NCBI GenBank assembly: GCA_963725395.1
Contig: CAVRYH010000004.1
Span: forward strand, 62,001-126,000
Reading direction: 5' to 3'
DNA length: 64,000 nucleotides
Source of the DNA: Bog-756 sp963725395
GTDB taxonomy: Bacteria; Actinomycetota; Acidimicrobiia; Acidimicrobiales; RAAP-2
Position numbers and translations under genes: made by a program
Notes under the pieces: model-generated
The model's input: only the letters and a program-made list of their open reading frames with translations
Database searches by the model: none
What the model was told of the DNA's origin: nothing
In this document: one piece after another, positions 54,771-62,743 of the stretch
Position numbering within the stretch: the stretch's first letter is position 1
Layout: each line of letters begins with the position of its first letter

Positions 54771-55726
54771 GACGGCCCGCCGCCGGGTGACACGAATGCG
54801 CTCAGATGCTCGACCACCGCGGCACGGACGGGGGCGGGTCCGAGCACCTCGGCGTGGTCGAGCAGGTCCAGGACCCAGAGGAACAGCGCGTCCTGGTCAG
54901 TGACCGTCAGCCGCACCACCAGGGACCCGTCATCCCGGTGTTCGACCACCGCACCGGGCCCGAGCTCGGAGACGACCCGACCCGAGACGGCCCGGTCGAC
55001 CAGGACATCGACCTCCATCTCCTCCCCGTCGCCGAACTGCCAGGGGTCGCGGGAGAAGGCCAGATCCACGTCGAATCCCTCGGGCAGCCGGGTCGAACCC
55101 GGCGGGCCGACCTCGGGGACACCACCGATCCGGTCGACCCGGAAGGTCCGGGCCTCGCCCCGGTCGCGATCGAGGCCGACCACATACCAGAAGCCGTGCC
55201 GGAACCGCAGACCGGCCGGGTCGAGATGGCGCCACTCGCCCCGGTAGTCGAACTCGACCCCACTGCCGGTGCGGACGGCATCGAACAGGACGGGCAATGC
55301 GGAGAGGCCGTCGGCGGAGCGAAGATCAACGAGCGGAGCGGTGCCGGAGCCGAGCGGTGATTCGCCCCCGGCGCCCAACTTCAGCAGCGCGTCGTGCCCG
55401 ATAGGCTCACCAAGGTGGACTCCGGCGACGGCCAGGTTCAGGGCAGCTTGCTCCTCCGGCTCGAGGCCGAGGTCGGGGAGGAAATAGGCGTCGGGATCGA
55501 CGCGGTACCCGAGCTGGTCCTCGCCCCCAATGGGCACCACCAGCACGGGGATGCCCTCGTCGCGCAGGAGTCGCTTGTCCCGCTCGAATGCCTGGCGACG
55601 GGCGCCGTGGCTGGTCGGGTAGCCGGGCACTCGGTCGGCGATCTCCCGAAGGCTCAGGGGACGCGGGGTGTCCAGCAGCACCAACAACAGGTCGGTGACC
55701 CGTTCGAGTCGATCGAGGCGCGGCAT
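54767..55726 (-). CDS. pafB: WYL-domain transcription regulator, PafB-like
   Basis: A 319-aa regulator. It starts MPRLDRLERVTDLLLVLLDTPRPLSLREIADRV-type, a helix-turn-helix, followed by a WYL domain near 150-220 (VEFDYRGEWRHLDPAGLRFRHGFWYVVGLDRDRG) and a WCX-type C-terminal domain. WYL domains are thought to sense nucleic acid fragments; PafBC responds to DNA damage. ATG 55726 was chosen because TAGATT lies seven bases before it. It is translationally coupled to pafC. The proteasome and pupylation genes that sit next to pafBC in mycobacteria are not in this window. Confidence 0.85.
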   Translation of the reverse strand: MPRLDRLERVTDLLLVLLDTPRPLSLREIADRVPGYPTSHGARRQAFERDKRLLRDEGIPVLVVPIGGEDQLGYRVDPDAYFLPDLGLEPEEQAALNLAVAGVHLGEPIGHDALLKLGAGGESPLGSGTAPLVDLRSADGLSALPVLFDAVRTGSGVEFDYRGEWRHLDPAGLRFRHGFWYVVGLDRDRGEARTFRVDRIGGVPEVGPPGSTRLPEGFDVDLAFSRDPWQFGDGEEMEVDVLVDRAVSGRVVSELGPGAVVEHRDDGSLVVRLTVTDQDALFLWVLDLLDHAEVLGPAPVRAAVVEHLSAFVSPGGGPS

Positions 55727-55733
55727 CGCCGTC

Positions 55734-55739
55734 AATCTA
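55734..55739 (-). promoter_or_regulatory. Putative -10 element (leaderless start of pafB)
   Basis: TAGATT on the minus strand, seven bases before ATG 55726. Confidence 0.45.
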
Positions 55740-55755
55740 GGGCGGGCGCGGCACC

Positions 55756-56826
55756 GTGCTGAACGGGGCCACCGCCGTGGCGCCGCTGGCCTGGGAGCCC
55801 CATCTCCTGACCTGGGTCGTGCTGGGTGCGGCGGTCGTGGCCGCCCTGGTCGGGCACCGGCGGCTGGAGGCCGCCAGCGCCCACCCCATCCCCTGGCCCC
55901 GCAAGCAGGTCCTCCAGTTCGCCGGCGCCGCCGCGGCCTTGGCCCTGGCGCTGACCTGGCCGCTGGCCGACCTCGCCGCCCACTGGTCGCTGACGGCCCT
56001 CGTCGTGCAGCGCCTCATCCTGTTGCTGGTCGTCTCCCCGCTACTGCTGCTCGGGATGCCCTACGACGTGGTCCAGTGGGCCACCCGGCCGGTGGCGGTG
56101 GACACGGTGCTGCTGCGGCTCCAACGCCCGGCGGTGGCCATCGGCACGGTGACGCTGCTCGTGGTCGGCTCGATGACGCCGCTCTTGGTACATGCCGAGT
56201 CGGCCTCGTTCCTGGCCAGGGGGGCCATCGCCGGTCTGATCGTCGTAGCCGGGCTGATCCTGTGGATCCCGGTGATCGGGAGGATCCCGGGGATCCCCAG
56301 GCTGAAGCCGGTGGTGCGCTTCGGGTACCTCGTGGCCCAGGCCGTGATCCCGGCCTTCCTCTCGTTCATCTACATCTTCTCCGTCCACCCCCTCTACCAC
56401 GAGTTCGCGCGGTCCCGTCAGGCCATCGGACTGCGCCCGCTGTTCGACCAGCAGATCGCCGGCTTCGCCTCGAAGCTGTCCATGCTGCTCGTGCTCCTTT
56501 CGGTGGGGGGTGTGGTGCTGGCGAGGGCGCCCGTCGACGAAGGTGAGTTCGTGATCGACGACCCCCTGGTGTGGGCCGACGTGGAGCGGCAGTTCGAGCG
56601 GGCCGATCGGCAGGGCACCAGGATCGAACCCGAGCTGGCCGAGGACGGACCGCTCACGGCACAACGGCCGGCGCCCGCTGTGGATCCGCCTCCTCCCGGA
56701 GCGCCACCGGGAACCGGTTCGCTGTGTGCTCCCAGTCGCACGTCGGGTCTGACCCCCGATCCCTCAGAGCCACCGGGACAACGAGGCGACGAGCCCGGCG
56801 GCCCTCCCCCACCGGGTCGACCCTGA
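55756..56826 (+). CDS. CtaG-family cytochrome c oxidase assembly protein
   Basis: A 356-aa integral membrane protein of the caa3-type CtaG family (PF09678), implicated in delivering copper to the oxidase. About seven hydrophobic segments lie between residues 15 and 255. Family marks are HWSLTALVVQRLILLLVVSPLLLLGMP near 77-103 and an FLSFIYIFSVHPLYHEFAR region near 200-218. A Pro/Gly-rich tail of about 75 residues follows residue 280 and is not part of the family. No oxidase subunit genes are nearby. The start is GTG 55756. Confidence 0.85.
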   Translation: MLNGATAVAPLAWEPHLLTWVVLGAAVVAALVGHRRLEAASAHPIPWPRKQVLQFAGAAAALALALTWPLADLAAHWSLTALVVQRLILLLVVSPLLLLGMPYDVVQWATRPVAVDTVLLRLQRPAVAIGTVTLLVVGSMTPLLVHAESASFLARGAIAGLIVVAGLILWIPVIGRIPGIPRLKPVVRFGYLVAQAVIPAFLSFIYIFSVHPLYHEFARSRQAIGLRPLFDQQIAGFASKLSMLLVLLSVGGVVLARAPVDEGEFVIDDPLVWADVERQFERADRQGTRIEPELAEDGPLTAQRPAPAVDPPPPGAPPGTGSLCAPSRTSGLTPDPSEPPGQRGDEPGGPPPPGRP

Positions 56827-56872
56827 GGAGACCCCACCCGCGGCATCCGCCCCACCGCTGCCGGGTGGTCCC

Positions 56873-56878
56873 TAGCAT
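56873..56878 (+). promoter_or_regulatory. Putative -10 element (leaderless start of carboxyltransferase)
   Basis: TAGCAT lies six bases before GTG 56885, with no ribosome binding site. Confidence 0.45.
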
Positions 56879-56884
56879 GGGCTC

Positions 56885-58243
56885 GTGACCATCGAGGCCC
56901 CTGCCGCACCCATCTTCCGGCACCTGGTCACCGGAAGCGTGCAGTCGGGGATCGAACAGCTGGGTGGTCGCCCGGCCATGGTGGTCCGGTCCATGTCCTC
57001 CCTGCGGAGGGGCGCACTGTCGGTCGAGGACGGAGAGACCATCAGGTCGGCGGCGGACCACGCCCTCTCCCTTCGCATCCCCATCGTGTTGGTGCTGGCC
57101 TCGAGCGGTGCCGATGTCTCCCACGGCGTGGCCTCGCTGCACGGATGGGGCCAGGCGGCCCGGGCGCTGGCCCTCTGCTCGGGATCCGTGCCCGTGGTGG
57201 CCGTCGTAACCGGCCCCGCGTTGTCCGGGCCCGCCCTCCTCCTCGGTATCGCCGACGTTGTCATCATGACCAGTGACGCCTTCGCCTTCGTGTCCGGGCC
57301 GGCGCGGGTGGAGGAGTTCACCGGGGTGCGCATCGGTATCCACCAGCTGGGCGGTACCGCCATGCACGCCCGATCGAGCGGTCTGTGCACCATAGAGGCC
57401 GCCACGGAGAAGGACGCGCTGGCCCACGTCGACCATCTGCTCGGGCTGCTGCCCTCCAACACGGACGAGCTTCCACCCCTCGATCAGGGCCAGGCTCCGG
57501 ACCATCGCTCGGCCGACGAGCTGCGGAACATCATCCCTACCCGGGCGACCAGCTCCTACGACGTGCGCCAGGTGGCCGCGGCCCTGGCCGACGACCACGA
57601 GGTCACCGAGCTGTGGAACCGGTGGTCCCCCCAACTGGTGACCGCCATCGGCAGGGTGGGCGGCCGATCGGTCGGGTTCGTGGCCAACCAACCCCAGGCC
57701 CTGGCGGGGACCATCGACATCGCCGCATCACAGAAGGGCGCCCGGTTCGTCCGGTTCTGCGACGCCTTCAACCTGCCCTTGGTGACCCTGGTCGACACCC
57801 CCGGCTTCCTGCCCGGCAAGGACCTCGAGTGGAGGGGGATGATCCGCCACGGTGCCGAGCTGGCCTTCGCCTATGCAGAGGCCACCGTCCCGAGAGTGTG
57901 CGTGATCCTGCGCAAGGCGTTCGGTGGGGCCTACATCGTCATGGACTCGAAGGGTCTCGGCAACGACCTCTGTTTCGCCTGGCCCGGCGCGGAGATCGCC
58001 GTGATGGGCGCGGAGGGCGCGGTGCAGATCCTCCACCGGAAGGCCCCGCCTGACGAGCGCATGGAGCTGCAGGACGAGTACGCCCAGCGGTTCCTCACCC
58101 CGTGGCAGGCGGCCGAACGCGGGTTCGTCGATGCCGTCATCGACCCGGCTGACACCCGGGCCGCGGTGGCCGAGGCGCTCCGCGTGCTCGAGACCTCGAA
58201 GGAGTCACTTCCCGGTCGCAAGCACACGGTCGGACCGCTGTAG
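56885..58243 (+). CDS. Acyl-CoA carboxylase carboxyltransferase (AccD/PccB-like)
   Basis: A 452-aa protein with two crotonase-like halves. The N-terminal half (about 20-170) has VLASSGADVSHGVASLHGWGQAARAL and GPALSGPALLLGIADVVIM. The C-terminal half (about 245-430) has GFVANQPQALAGTIDIAASQKGARFVRFCDAF, LVDTPGFLPG and RKAFGGAYIVMDSKGLG, the biotin-site signature of PccB-type subunits. It is about 60-80 residues shorter than typical PccB at the N-terminus. It would transfer carboxyl from carboxybiotin to an acyl-CoA; the biotin-carrying alpha subunit is not in the window. Substrate unknown. Confidence 0.87.
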   Translation: MTIEAPAAPIFRHLVTGSVQSGIEQLGGRPAMVVRSMSSLRRGALSVEDGETIRSAADHALSLRIPIVLVLASSGADVSHGVASLHGWGQAARALALCSGSVPVVAVVTGPALSGPALLLGIADVVIMTSDAFAFVSGPARVEEFTGVRIGIHQLGGTAMHARSSGLCTIEAATEKDALAHVDHLLGLLPSNTDELPPLDQGQAPDHRSADELRNIIPTRATSSYDVRQVAAALADDHEVTELWNRWSPQLVTAIGRVGGRSVGFVANQPQALAGTIDIAASQKGARFVRFCDAFNLPLVTLVDTPGFLPGKDLEWRGMIRHGAELAFAYAEATVPRVCVILRKAFGGAYIVMDSKGLGNDLCFAWPGAEIAVMGAEGAVQILHRKAPPDERMELQDEYAQRFLTPWQAAERGFVDAVIDPADTRAAVAEALRVLETSKESLPGRKHTVGPL

Positions 58244-58254
58244 AAGGCGAACGG

Positions 58255-59721
58255 TCAGCCAACGAGTTCGGGAGCGCGCTGCTTATTCGCCGACCTCGGC
58301 GTCAGCCTTCGCAGCGAGAGCTTTTGTCCCACCGCTTCCTCGTTGTCTCCTGACTCAGACTCAATCGTCGCTGCAGCTCCGGAACGATCAAGATTGGGAT
58401 AGCCGAGCGCGAGCACCGCAGCCATTCCCACGACAACGGGCAACCACCAAGCCCACGGACTCAGGTGATGGTAGGCGAAGATGGACATCTCCAACGAGAT
58501 GGCTGCAGCTGAACAGAAGCGCCAACTTCCCCAAAGGGAAGCGACAACCAGAGCCAGGATAAGGGGCGGGGCCAGGTAGTACGGAGTCATGACCGCCTCG
58601 AACATGCAGCGCATACCGAGCATCGCAGCAAACAGCCAGGCGAACCGTTCGGGCGACTGGGGGCGCCTCCAGACGTAGAATCCCACAAGAATGGCGATGA
58701 CGACTTCAATGGAACGGCCAGCACCTCCAGAGACGACGATGAGTTCCTGGGCCTTGGGATGGACAACGTGCTGAATCCAATGCCCGTCGTGAAGGGTCAC
58801 CGACGCGTCGTTCGGACGGCTGGTGGCGGAACCCGCCACACGCGGCGAAAGGGACGCCCACGGTGTCGCATGATTGACCGAGGGCGGTGTGGGTTGCTCT
58901 ACCAGCGACCGAAAGGTGTCCGCCGCATCACTGGCGAAGGCCACGCACGCCAGCACCGCCGATAGGGCGAACGACCGAATAGCCAACGCTAAGCGCTGGC
59001 CTCTCGGAGACGAGGCGATGATCAACGGGAGGGCCATCACCACCAGGGGCTGAGTGGCGATGGCAAAGCCGAAAAGCCATCCGGACCGAGCCCACCGATC
59101 ATCAAAGGCACCGATGAGTGCATAGATGGCAAACGCCAAAGCCAGGCAGTCCTCGGCATGGCCCCAGACGGCCACGGTCGGCCAGGTGAGGATCGCCACG
59201 AGGAGGCACAGTGGGATCCGACGGCCGCGAGAGACTCCGAGCCGCTGTGCCAATGCATCACTGGCAAAGAGGACCGTCGAAGCGAGGAGTAGCTCGACGG
59301 GCTCGAGGATGAGTGCGGCAGTCGGATGAGGGAGGAAGTATGGAGCGAACGACTCGGTGAGCGCCAGGTGATCGCTCAGCATGGCGAACGGAGCCAGGAT
59401 GATCTCGAGCCCGGGGAGAGAATTGACACCGGTAGAAGGATCGTAAACTCCGCCCAAGAAACCCCACCCGATATAGTGAGCAGCTCGCCAGATACCCCAA
59501 AGGTCGCCCCCAGTGGTCCATCCACTCCTGTGCTGCACGATCGGCGCCCATCCGAGCATGAAGCCCATACCGGTCGCAAGGACCACGGCCGTCATGATGA
59601 GCGGCCACTTCCTTCGGGCCACGCGGCACCACAGCCCGCCCCAGCCCGCCCCGTGTTGTGGTTCGGGTTCCAGGTCGGAGTCGGCGGTCGCAAACGAGGT
59701 CAAGACGCTCATCACCTCCAT
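58255..59721 (-). CDS. Multi-span membrane protein, possibly a GT-C-type glycosyltransferase
   Basis: A 488-aa integral membrane protein with around ten hydrophobic segments starting near residue 40. The first periplasmic loop, GGDLWGIWRAAHYIGWGFLGGVYDPSTG-type (about 70-97), has an acidic residue followed by a YDP turn. This is reminiscent of polyprenol-phosphate-dependent mannosyltransferases (GT87-like), but I cannot confirm it. The start is uncertain: ATG 59721, ATG 59712 and GTG 59715 are close together. It follows the pilin terminator and has the lower GC of the pilus region. A role in pilin glycosylation is possible by context only. Confidence 0.6.
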   Translation of the reverse strand: MEVMSVLTSFATADSDLEPEPQHGAGWGGLWCRVARRKWPLIMTAVVLATGMGFMLGWAPIVQHRSGWTTGGDLWGIWRAAHYIGWGFLGGVYDPSTGVNSLPGLEIILAPFAMLSDHLALTESFAPYFLPHPTAALILEPVELLLASTVLFASDALAQRLGVSRGRRIPLCLLVAILTWPTVAVWGHAEDCLALAFAIYALIGAFDDRWARSGWLFGFAIATQPLVVMALPLIIASSPRGQRLALAIRSFALSAVLACVAFASDAADTFRSLVEQPTPPSVNHATPWASLSPRVAGSATSRPNDASVTLHDGHWIQHVVHPKAQELIVVSGGAGRSIEVVIAILVGFYVWRRPQSPERFAWLFAAMLGMRCMFEAVMTPYYLAPPLILALVVASLWGSWRFCSAAAISLEMSIFAYHHLSPWAWWLPVVVGMAAVLALGYPNLDRSGAAATIESESGDNEEAVGQKLSLRRLTPRSANKQRAPELVG

Positions 59722-59784
59722 TCCATCGTGCAGATCGAGCTTCGCCTTGAGTCCCTCCGGTGTATGCCGTTGAACACCAAGCGC

Positions 59785-59818
59785 GACAGTGCCCCCTTCC
59801 GAGGAAGGGGGCACTGTC
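59785..59818. terminator. Perfect 16-pair hairpin downstream of the pilin genes
   Basis: GACAGTGCCCCCTTCC (59785-59800) is repeated as its exact complement at 59803-59818 with a two-base spacer. It separates the pilin genes from the membrane protein gene. There is no T-run, which is common in GC-rich actinobacteria. Confidence 0.8.
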
Positions 59819-59878
59819 ATGACCACAACCCTGCTGGCCAGGCGATACCCGAGCAGCAGTCGATCGTCTTCCTGACGA

Positions 59879-60428
59879 CTACAGCGCCGGGAATCCGCCC
59901 GAGGTCTGGAACAGCTGACCGGTGGCGGTACCAGCAGGCGTGGACGAAGCCTGGCAGGTCGGCGCAGTACCGGTGTTCTTGTACTCGCCGTACCAGGTAC
60001 CAGCACCCGTCCATGTGGCACCAGTGGTGCTCCACGGAGCACTGGCTGTCTCAGCCTGAGTGTTGTCCACGAGGTACCAGCAGTTCAGGGTGCCCTTCGC
60101 CTGCGCGGCCAGGATCACGGAGTATCCATCAGCCGACGTAGCCACGCTGATCTGGCTCTGGGACGTGGAGGCGCCGGTCGTGAACGTCAGGCTCGGCTCG
60201 GCGGCGGCCAGCGTCGAGGTCAGCAAGGTCGACGTCATGTACGACTGGCTGTTCTGCTGGAACGACGCCTTCGCGTTCACGAACGCAGTGTTCAGGTTGG
60301 ACTGTGCCGCCCGGTCATTGGCTGACTTCGTCACGCCGAGGAACGTCGGGATGGCGATAGCGAGCAGGATGGCCAGGATGAGCAAGACGACCATGAGCTC
60401 GATGAGGGTGAAACCGGAATCTGCACCG
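59879..60428. repeat. 550-bp direct repeat, copy 1 (pilin coding)
   Basis: This segment lines up without gaps with 60631-61180 and differs at roughly twenty bases by eye. It starts exactly at the stop codon and ends just before the leader-peptide codons diverge. Confidence 0.9.
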
Positions 60429-60484
60429 GCATCCCCCGTAGCGTCACGCCTTGCGTTCAGGCGCTCGAATGCGGATGAAAACAT
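59879..60484 (-). CDS. Type IV prepilin-like protein 1
   Basis: A 201-aa prepilin. The leader of 24 residues is long and charged (MFSSAFERLNARRDATGDAG...SG), then the prepilin peptidase site G/FTLIELMVVLLILAILLAIAIP with Glu at +5 and a hydrophobic helix of about 20 residues. The globular part ends with two cysteines (LNCWYLV and APTCQAS) that could form the C-terminal disulfide loop. GAGGAGG precedes ATG 60484. It differs from the second pilin only at a few positions after the leader. Probably the major pilin or a paralogue. Confidence 0.9.
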   Translation of the reverse strand: MFSSAFERLNARRDATGDAGADSGFTLIELMVVLLILAILLAIAIPTFLGVTKSANDRAAQSNLNTAFVNAKASFQQNSQSYMTSTLLTSTLAAAEPSLTFTTGASTSQSQISVATSADGYSVILAAQAKGTLNCWYLVDNTQAETASAPWSTTGATWTGAGTWYGEYKNTGTAPTCQASSTPAGTATGQLFQTSGGFPAL

Positions 60485-60503
60485 TTACTGCCTCCTCGTG
60501 GTT

Positions 60504-60517
60504 ATTGATGCATCAAT
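60504..60517. repeat. 14-bp perfect palindrome upstream of pilin 1
   Basis: ATTGATGCATCAAT sits 20 bases before ATG 60484, next to the GAGGAGG site. It could be an operator or a leader structure. Confidence 0.7.
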
Positions 60518-60630
60518 GGAAGGGGACCAGGTCTGATCTCCGAGGTTGCTATCGACCGGGAGGCTCAGCGACTTGAGAGAACTTTTCGAGTTTTTTAGAG
60601 ATCCCGGGCCGTTTCCTCGAGCGGGCCCAG

Positions 60631-61180
60631 CTACAGCGCCGGGAATCCGCCCGAGGTCTGGAACAGCTGACCGGTGGCGGTACCAGCAGGCGTGGACGAA
60701 GCCTGGCAGGTCGGCGCAGTACCGGTGTTCTTGTACTCGCCGTACCAGGTCCCAGTACCCGTCCATGTGGCACCAGTGGTGCTCCACGGAGCACTGGCCG
60801 TCTCGGATTTCGTGTTGTCCACGAGGTACCAGCAGTTCAGGGTGCCCTTCGCCTGCGCGGCCAGGATCACGGCGTTTCCATCAGCCGACGTAGCCACGCT
60901 GATCTGGCTCTGGGACGTGGAGGCGCCGGTCGTGAACGTCAGGCTCGGCTCGGCGGCGGCCAGCGTCGAGGTCAGCAAGGTCGACGTCATGTACGACTGG
61001 CTGTTCTGCTGGAACGACGCCTTTGCGTTCACGAACGCAGTGTTCAGGTTGGACTGTGCCGCCCGGTCATTGGCTGACTTCGTCACGCCGAGGAACGTCG
61101 GGATGGCGATAGCGAGCAGGATGGCCAGGATGAGCAAGACGACCATGAGCTCGACGAGGGTGAACCCGGCATCTGCACCG
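60631..61180. repeat. 550-bp direct repeat, copy 2 (pilin coding)
   Basis: Collinear with 59879-60428, offset 752 bases, with no gaps seen. Confidence 0.9.
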
Positions 61181-61269
61181 TTGGGCATACGCCCGTCGGA
61201 CGTTGCGAACGGGTGCTGATTCGGACCTCGGCGGGTCCAGAGCTTCGACGGCATGTTCGCTGCGATCAT
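60631..61269 (-). CDS. Type IV prepilin-like protein 2
   Basis: A 212-aa prepilin, nearly identical to the downstream one from the cleavage site on. The visible differences are V for I at +4, NA for YS, KS for QA and T for A in the globular part. Its leader is unrelated: from ATG 61269 it is 34 residues, and from an internal ATG at 61188 it would be a short class-like leader MPNGADAG before FTLVEL. Neither start has a strong ribosome binding site. The mature N-terminus keeps Glu at +5. Order pilT-pilC-pilin2-pilin1 on the minus strand suggests a pilus cluster. Confidence 0.88.
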   Translation of the reverse strand: MIAANMPSKLWTRRGPNQHPFATSDGRMPNGADAGFTLVELMVVLLILAILLAIAIPTFLGVTKSANDRAAQSNLNTAFVNAKASFQQNSQSYMTSTLLTSTLAAAEPSLTFTTGASTSQSQISVATSADGNAVILAAQAKGTLNCWYLVDNTKSETASAPWSTTGATWTGTGTWYGEYKNTGTAPTCQASSTPAGTATGQLFQTSGGFPAL

Positions 61270-61469
61270 GAGAGATCCATCGACAGACCCGACGACGAGC
61301 TTTAGAAATACTTCCTGGTCAGCGGCTTGGATTCTGCTTGGAATCCTTCGGTCTTACCGTTGTCCTGCTCGACCACTCGTGGACGACTGGATTGCACGCC
61401 GAGACAGAGCCGCCGAGCGATCCCACCGCCCAGCGGGATGCCGATAGGTTCGATCCCCGTGCGGGGGGA

Positions 61470-62705
61470 TCACTGGGCGTTGGGAACCAACTTGATGTAG
61501 TCGAACATCGGGAGATAGAGGCAGATGACCATGGCTCCCACCATGGCACCCATGAAGACGGTCAGCAGTGGTTCGAGGAGCGCAGTCAGGTTGTTGACCG
61601 TCACCTCGACCTCCTGGTCGTAGAACTCACCCACCTTCCGAAGCATCTGGTCCAGGGCACCGGTCTGTTCGCCGACCTCGATCATCTGCACGACCAACGG
61701 CGGGATGACGTCTTCGTGCTCCCGCAGTGGATCGGCAAGTGGCCGTCCTTCCCGCACGCCGTTCTTCGCCTGCAGCAGCACGTCCCCCACCGTCCGATTG
61801 CCCGACACATCCGCGCAGATGTCCAGGGACTCGAGGATAGGCACTCCGGAGCTGATCAGGGAGGCCAGGCTCCCTGTCATCCGAGCAAGTGCGACCTTGT
61901 GGAAGAGCGGTCCAAAAACTGGGGGCTTGAGTAGAAGCCTGTCCCACTTGCGCCGTCCCTCATCGGTGGCGATCCATTTGCGCAGTCCGATGATGGCCCC
62001 AATGACCACCGCGATGACCAGCAGAACCCAGGCGCTCGTCATGATCTGCGAGATTTTGATGAGGACGAGGGTGGGGAACGGGAGCTTGCCGCCCAGTGAT
62101 GCGAAGAGGTTCTTGAAGACGGGCACAATGAACACGATCATCGCCGTGAAGATGACGAGCATGACACTGAAGACCACTGCCGGGTATGTCATCGCTGACC
62201 GGATAGTTCGGTTGAGCTGTGCTTGCTTTTCGATGGTTGTGGCCAGGCCACTGAGCACTTCGTCGAGATTTCCCCCGATCTCGCCAGCCTGAACCAGGGT
62301 GCAGAACAGGTGCGAGAACACTTTCGGATACTTGGCGCACGAGGCGGACAGCGAAGATCCGTGCTCAAGGTCGAGGCGCACCTCATTGAGTACACGGGCC
62401 AGCTCCTGATTCTCCGACTGGGCCGCCAGGATGCCGAGCGACCGGACGACCGACAGGCCCGAGTCGACCATGGTCGACAGCTGGCGCGTCATCACCGCGA
62501 CTTCGCGAAGCTTCACCCGATCGGATATTCCGGGAATCTTGATCTCGGTCTTGAGGTTCACCGTCGACTTGGGCGTGACCGAGATGGGCATATAGCCCAT
62601 CTCTCGAAGGCGCCGCACGACGAGTGCCATGCTGTCGCCGTCGAGCTGTCCTTCGACCAGACTCCCCGCCCGGTCCCGGACCTTGTAGTCAAATGTCAGT
62701 GCCAC
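61470..62705 (-). CDS. pilC: Type IV pilus inner-membrane platform protein PilC
   Basis: A 411-aa T2SSF/PilC protein, the membrane platform on which the pilus assembly and retraction ATPases act. Two repeated cytoplasmic four-helix domains (about 70-190 and 275-395) each begin with VMTRQLSTMVDSGLSVVRSL and ALARMTGSLASLISSGVPIL, and each has a GE turn (VQAGEIGGNLDEVL, IEVGEQTGALDQML). Membrane spans lie near 170-195, 220-240 and 375-398. The GTG start is 38 bases after the pilT stop. No pilB lies in the window. Confidence 0.95.
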   Translation of the reverse strand: MALTFDYKVRDRAGSLVEGQLDGDSMALVVRRLREMGYMPISVTPKSTVNLKTEIKIPGISDRVKLREVAVMTRQLSTMVDSGLSVVRSLGILAAQSENQELARVLNEVRLDLEHGSSLSASCAKYPKVFSHLFCTLVQAGEIGGNLDEVLSGLATTIEKQAQLNRTIRSAMTYPAVVFSVMLVIFTAMIVFIVPVFKNLFASLGGKLPFPTLVLIKISQIMTSAWVLLVIAVVIGAIIGLRKWIATDEGRRKWDRLLLKPPVFGPLFHKVALARMTGSLASLISSGVPILESLDICADVSGNRTVGDVLLQAKNGVREGRPLADPLREHEDVIPPLVVQMIEVGEQTGALDQMLRKVGEFYDQEVEVTVNNLTALLEPLLTVFMGAMVGAMVICLYLPMFDYIKLVPNAQ

Positions 62706-62743
62706 GATTCCCCGTTTCGTTGTTCAGTCGATGGGTGCAAGTA

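Noticed and set aside
60570..60630. GGGCC...GGCCC hairpin after pilin 2 as a terminator
   Set aside because: The stem is only five pairs with a long loop and no T-run; pilin 1 may well be read from the same transcript.
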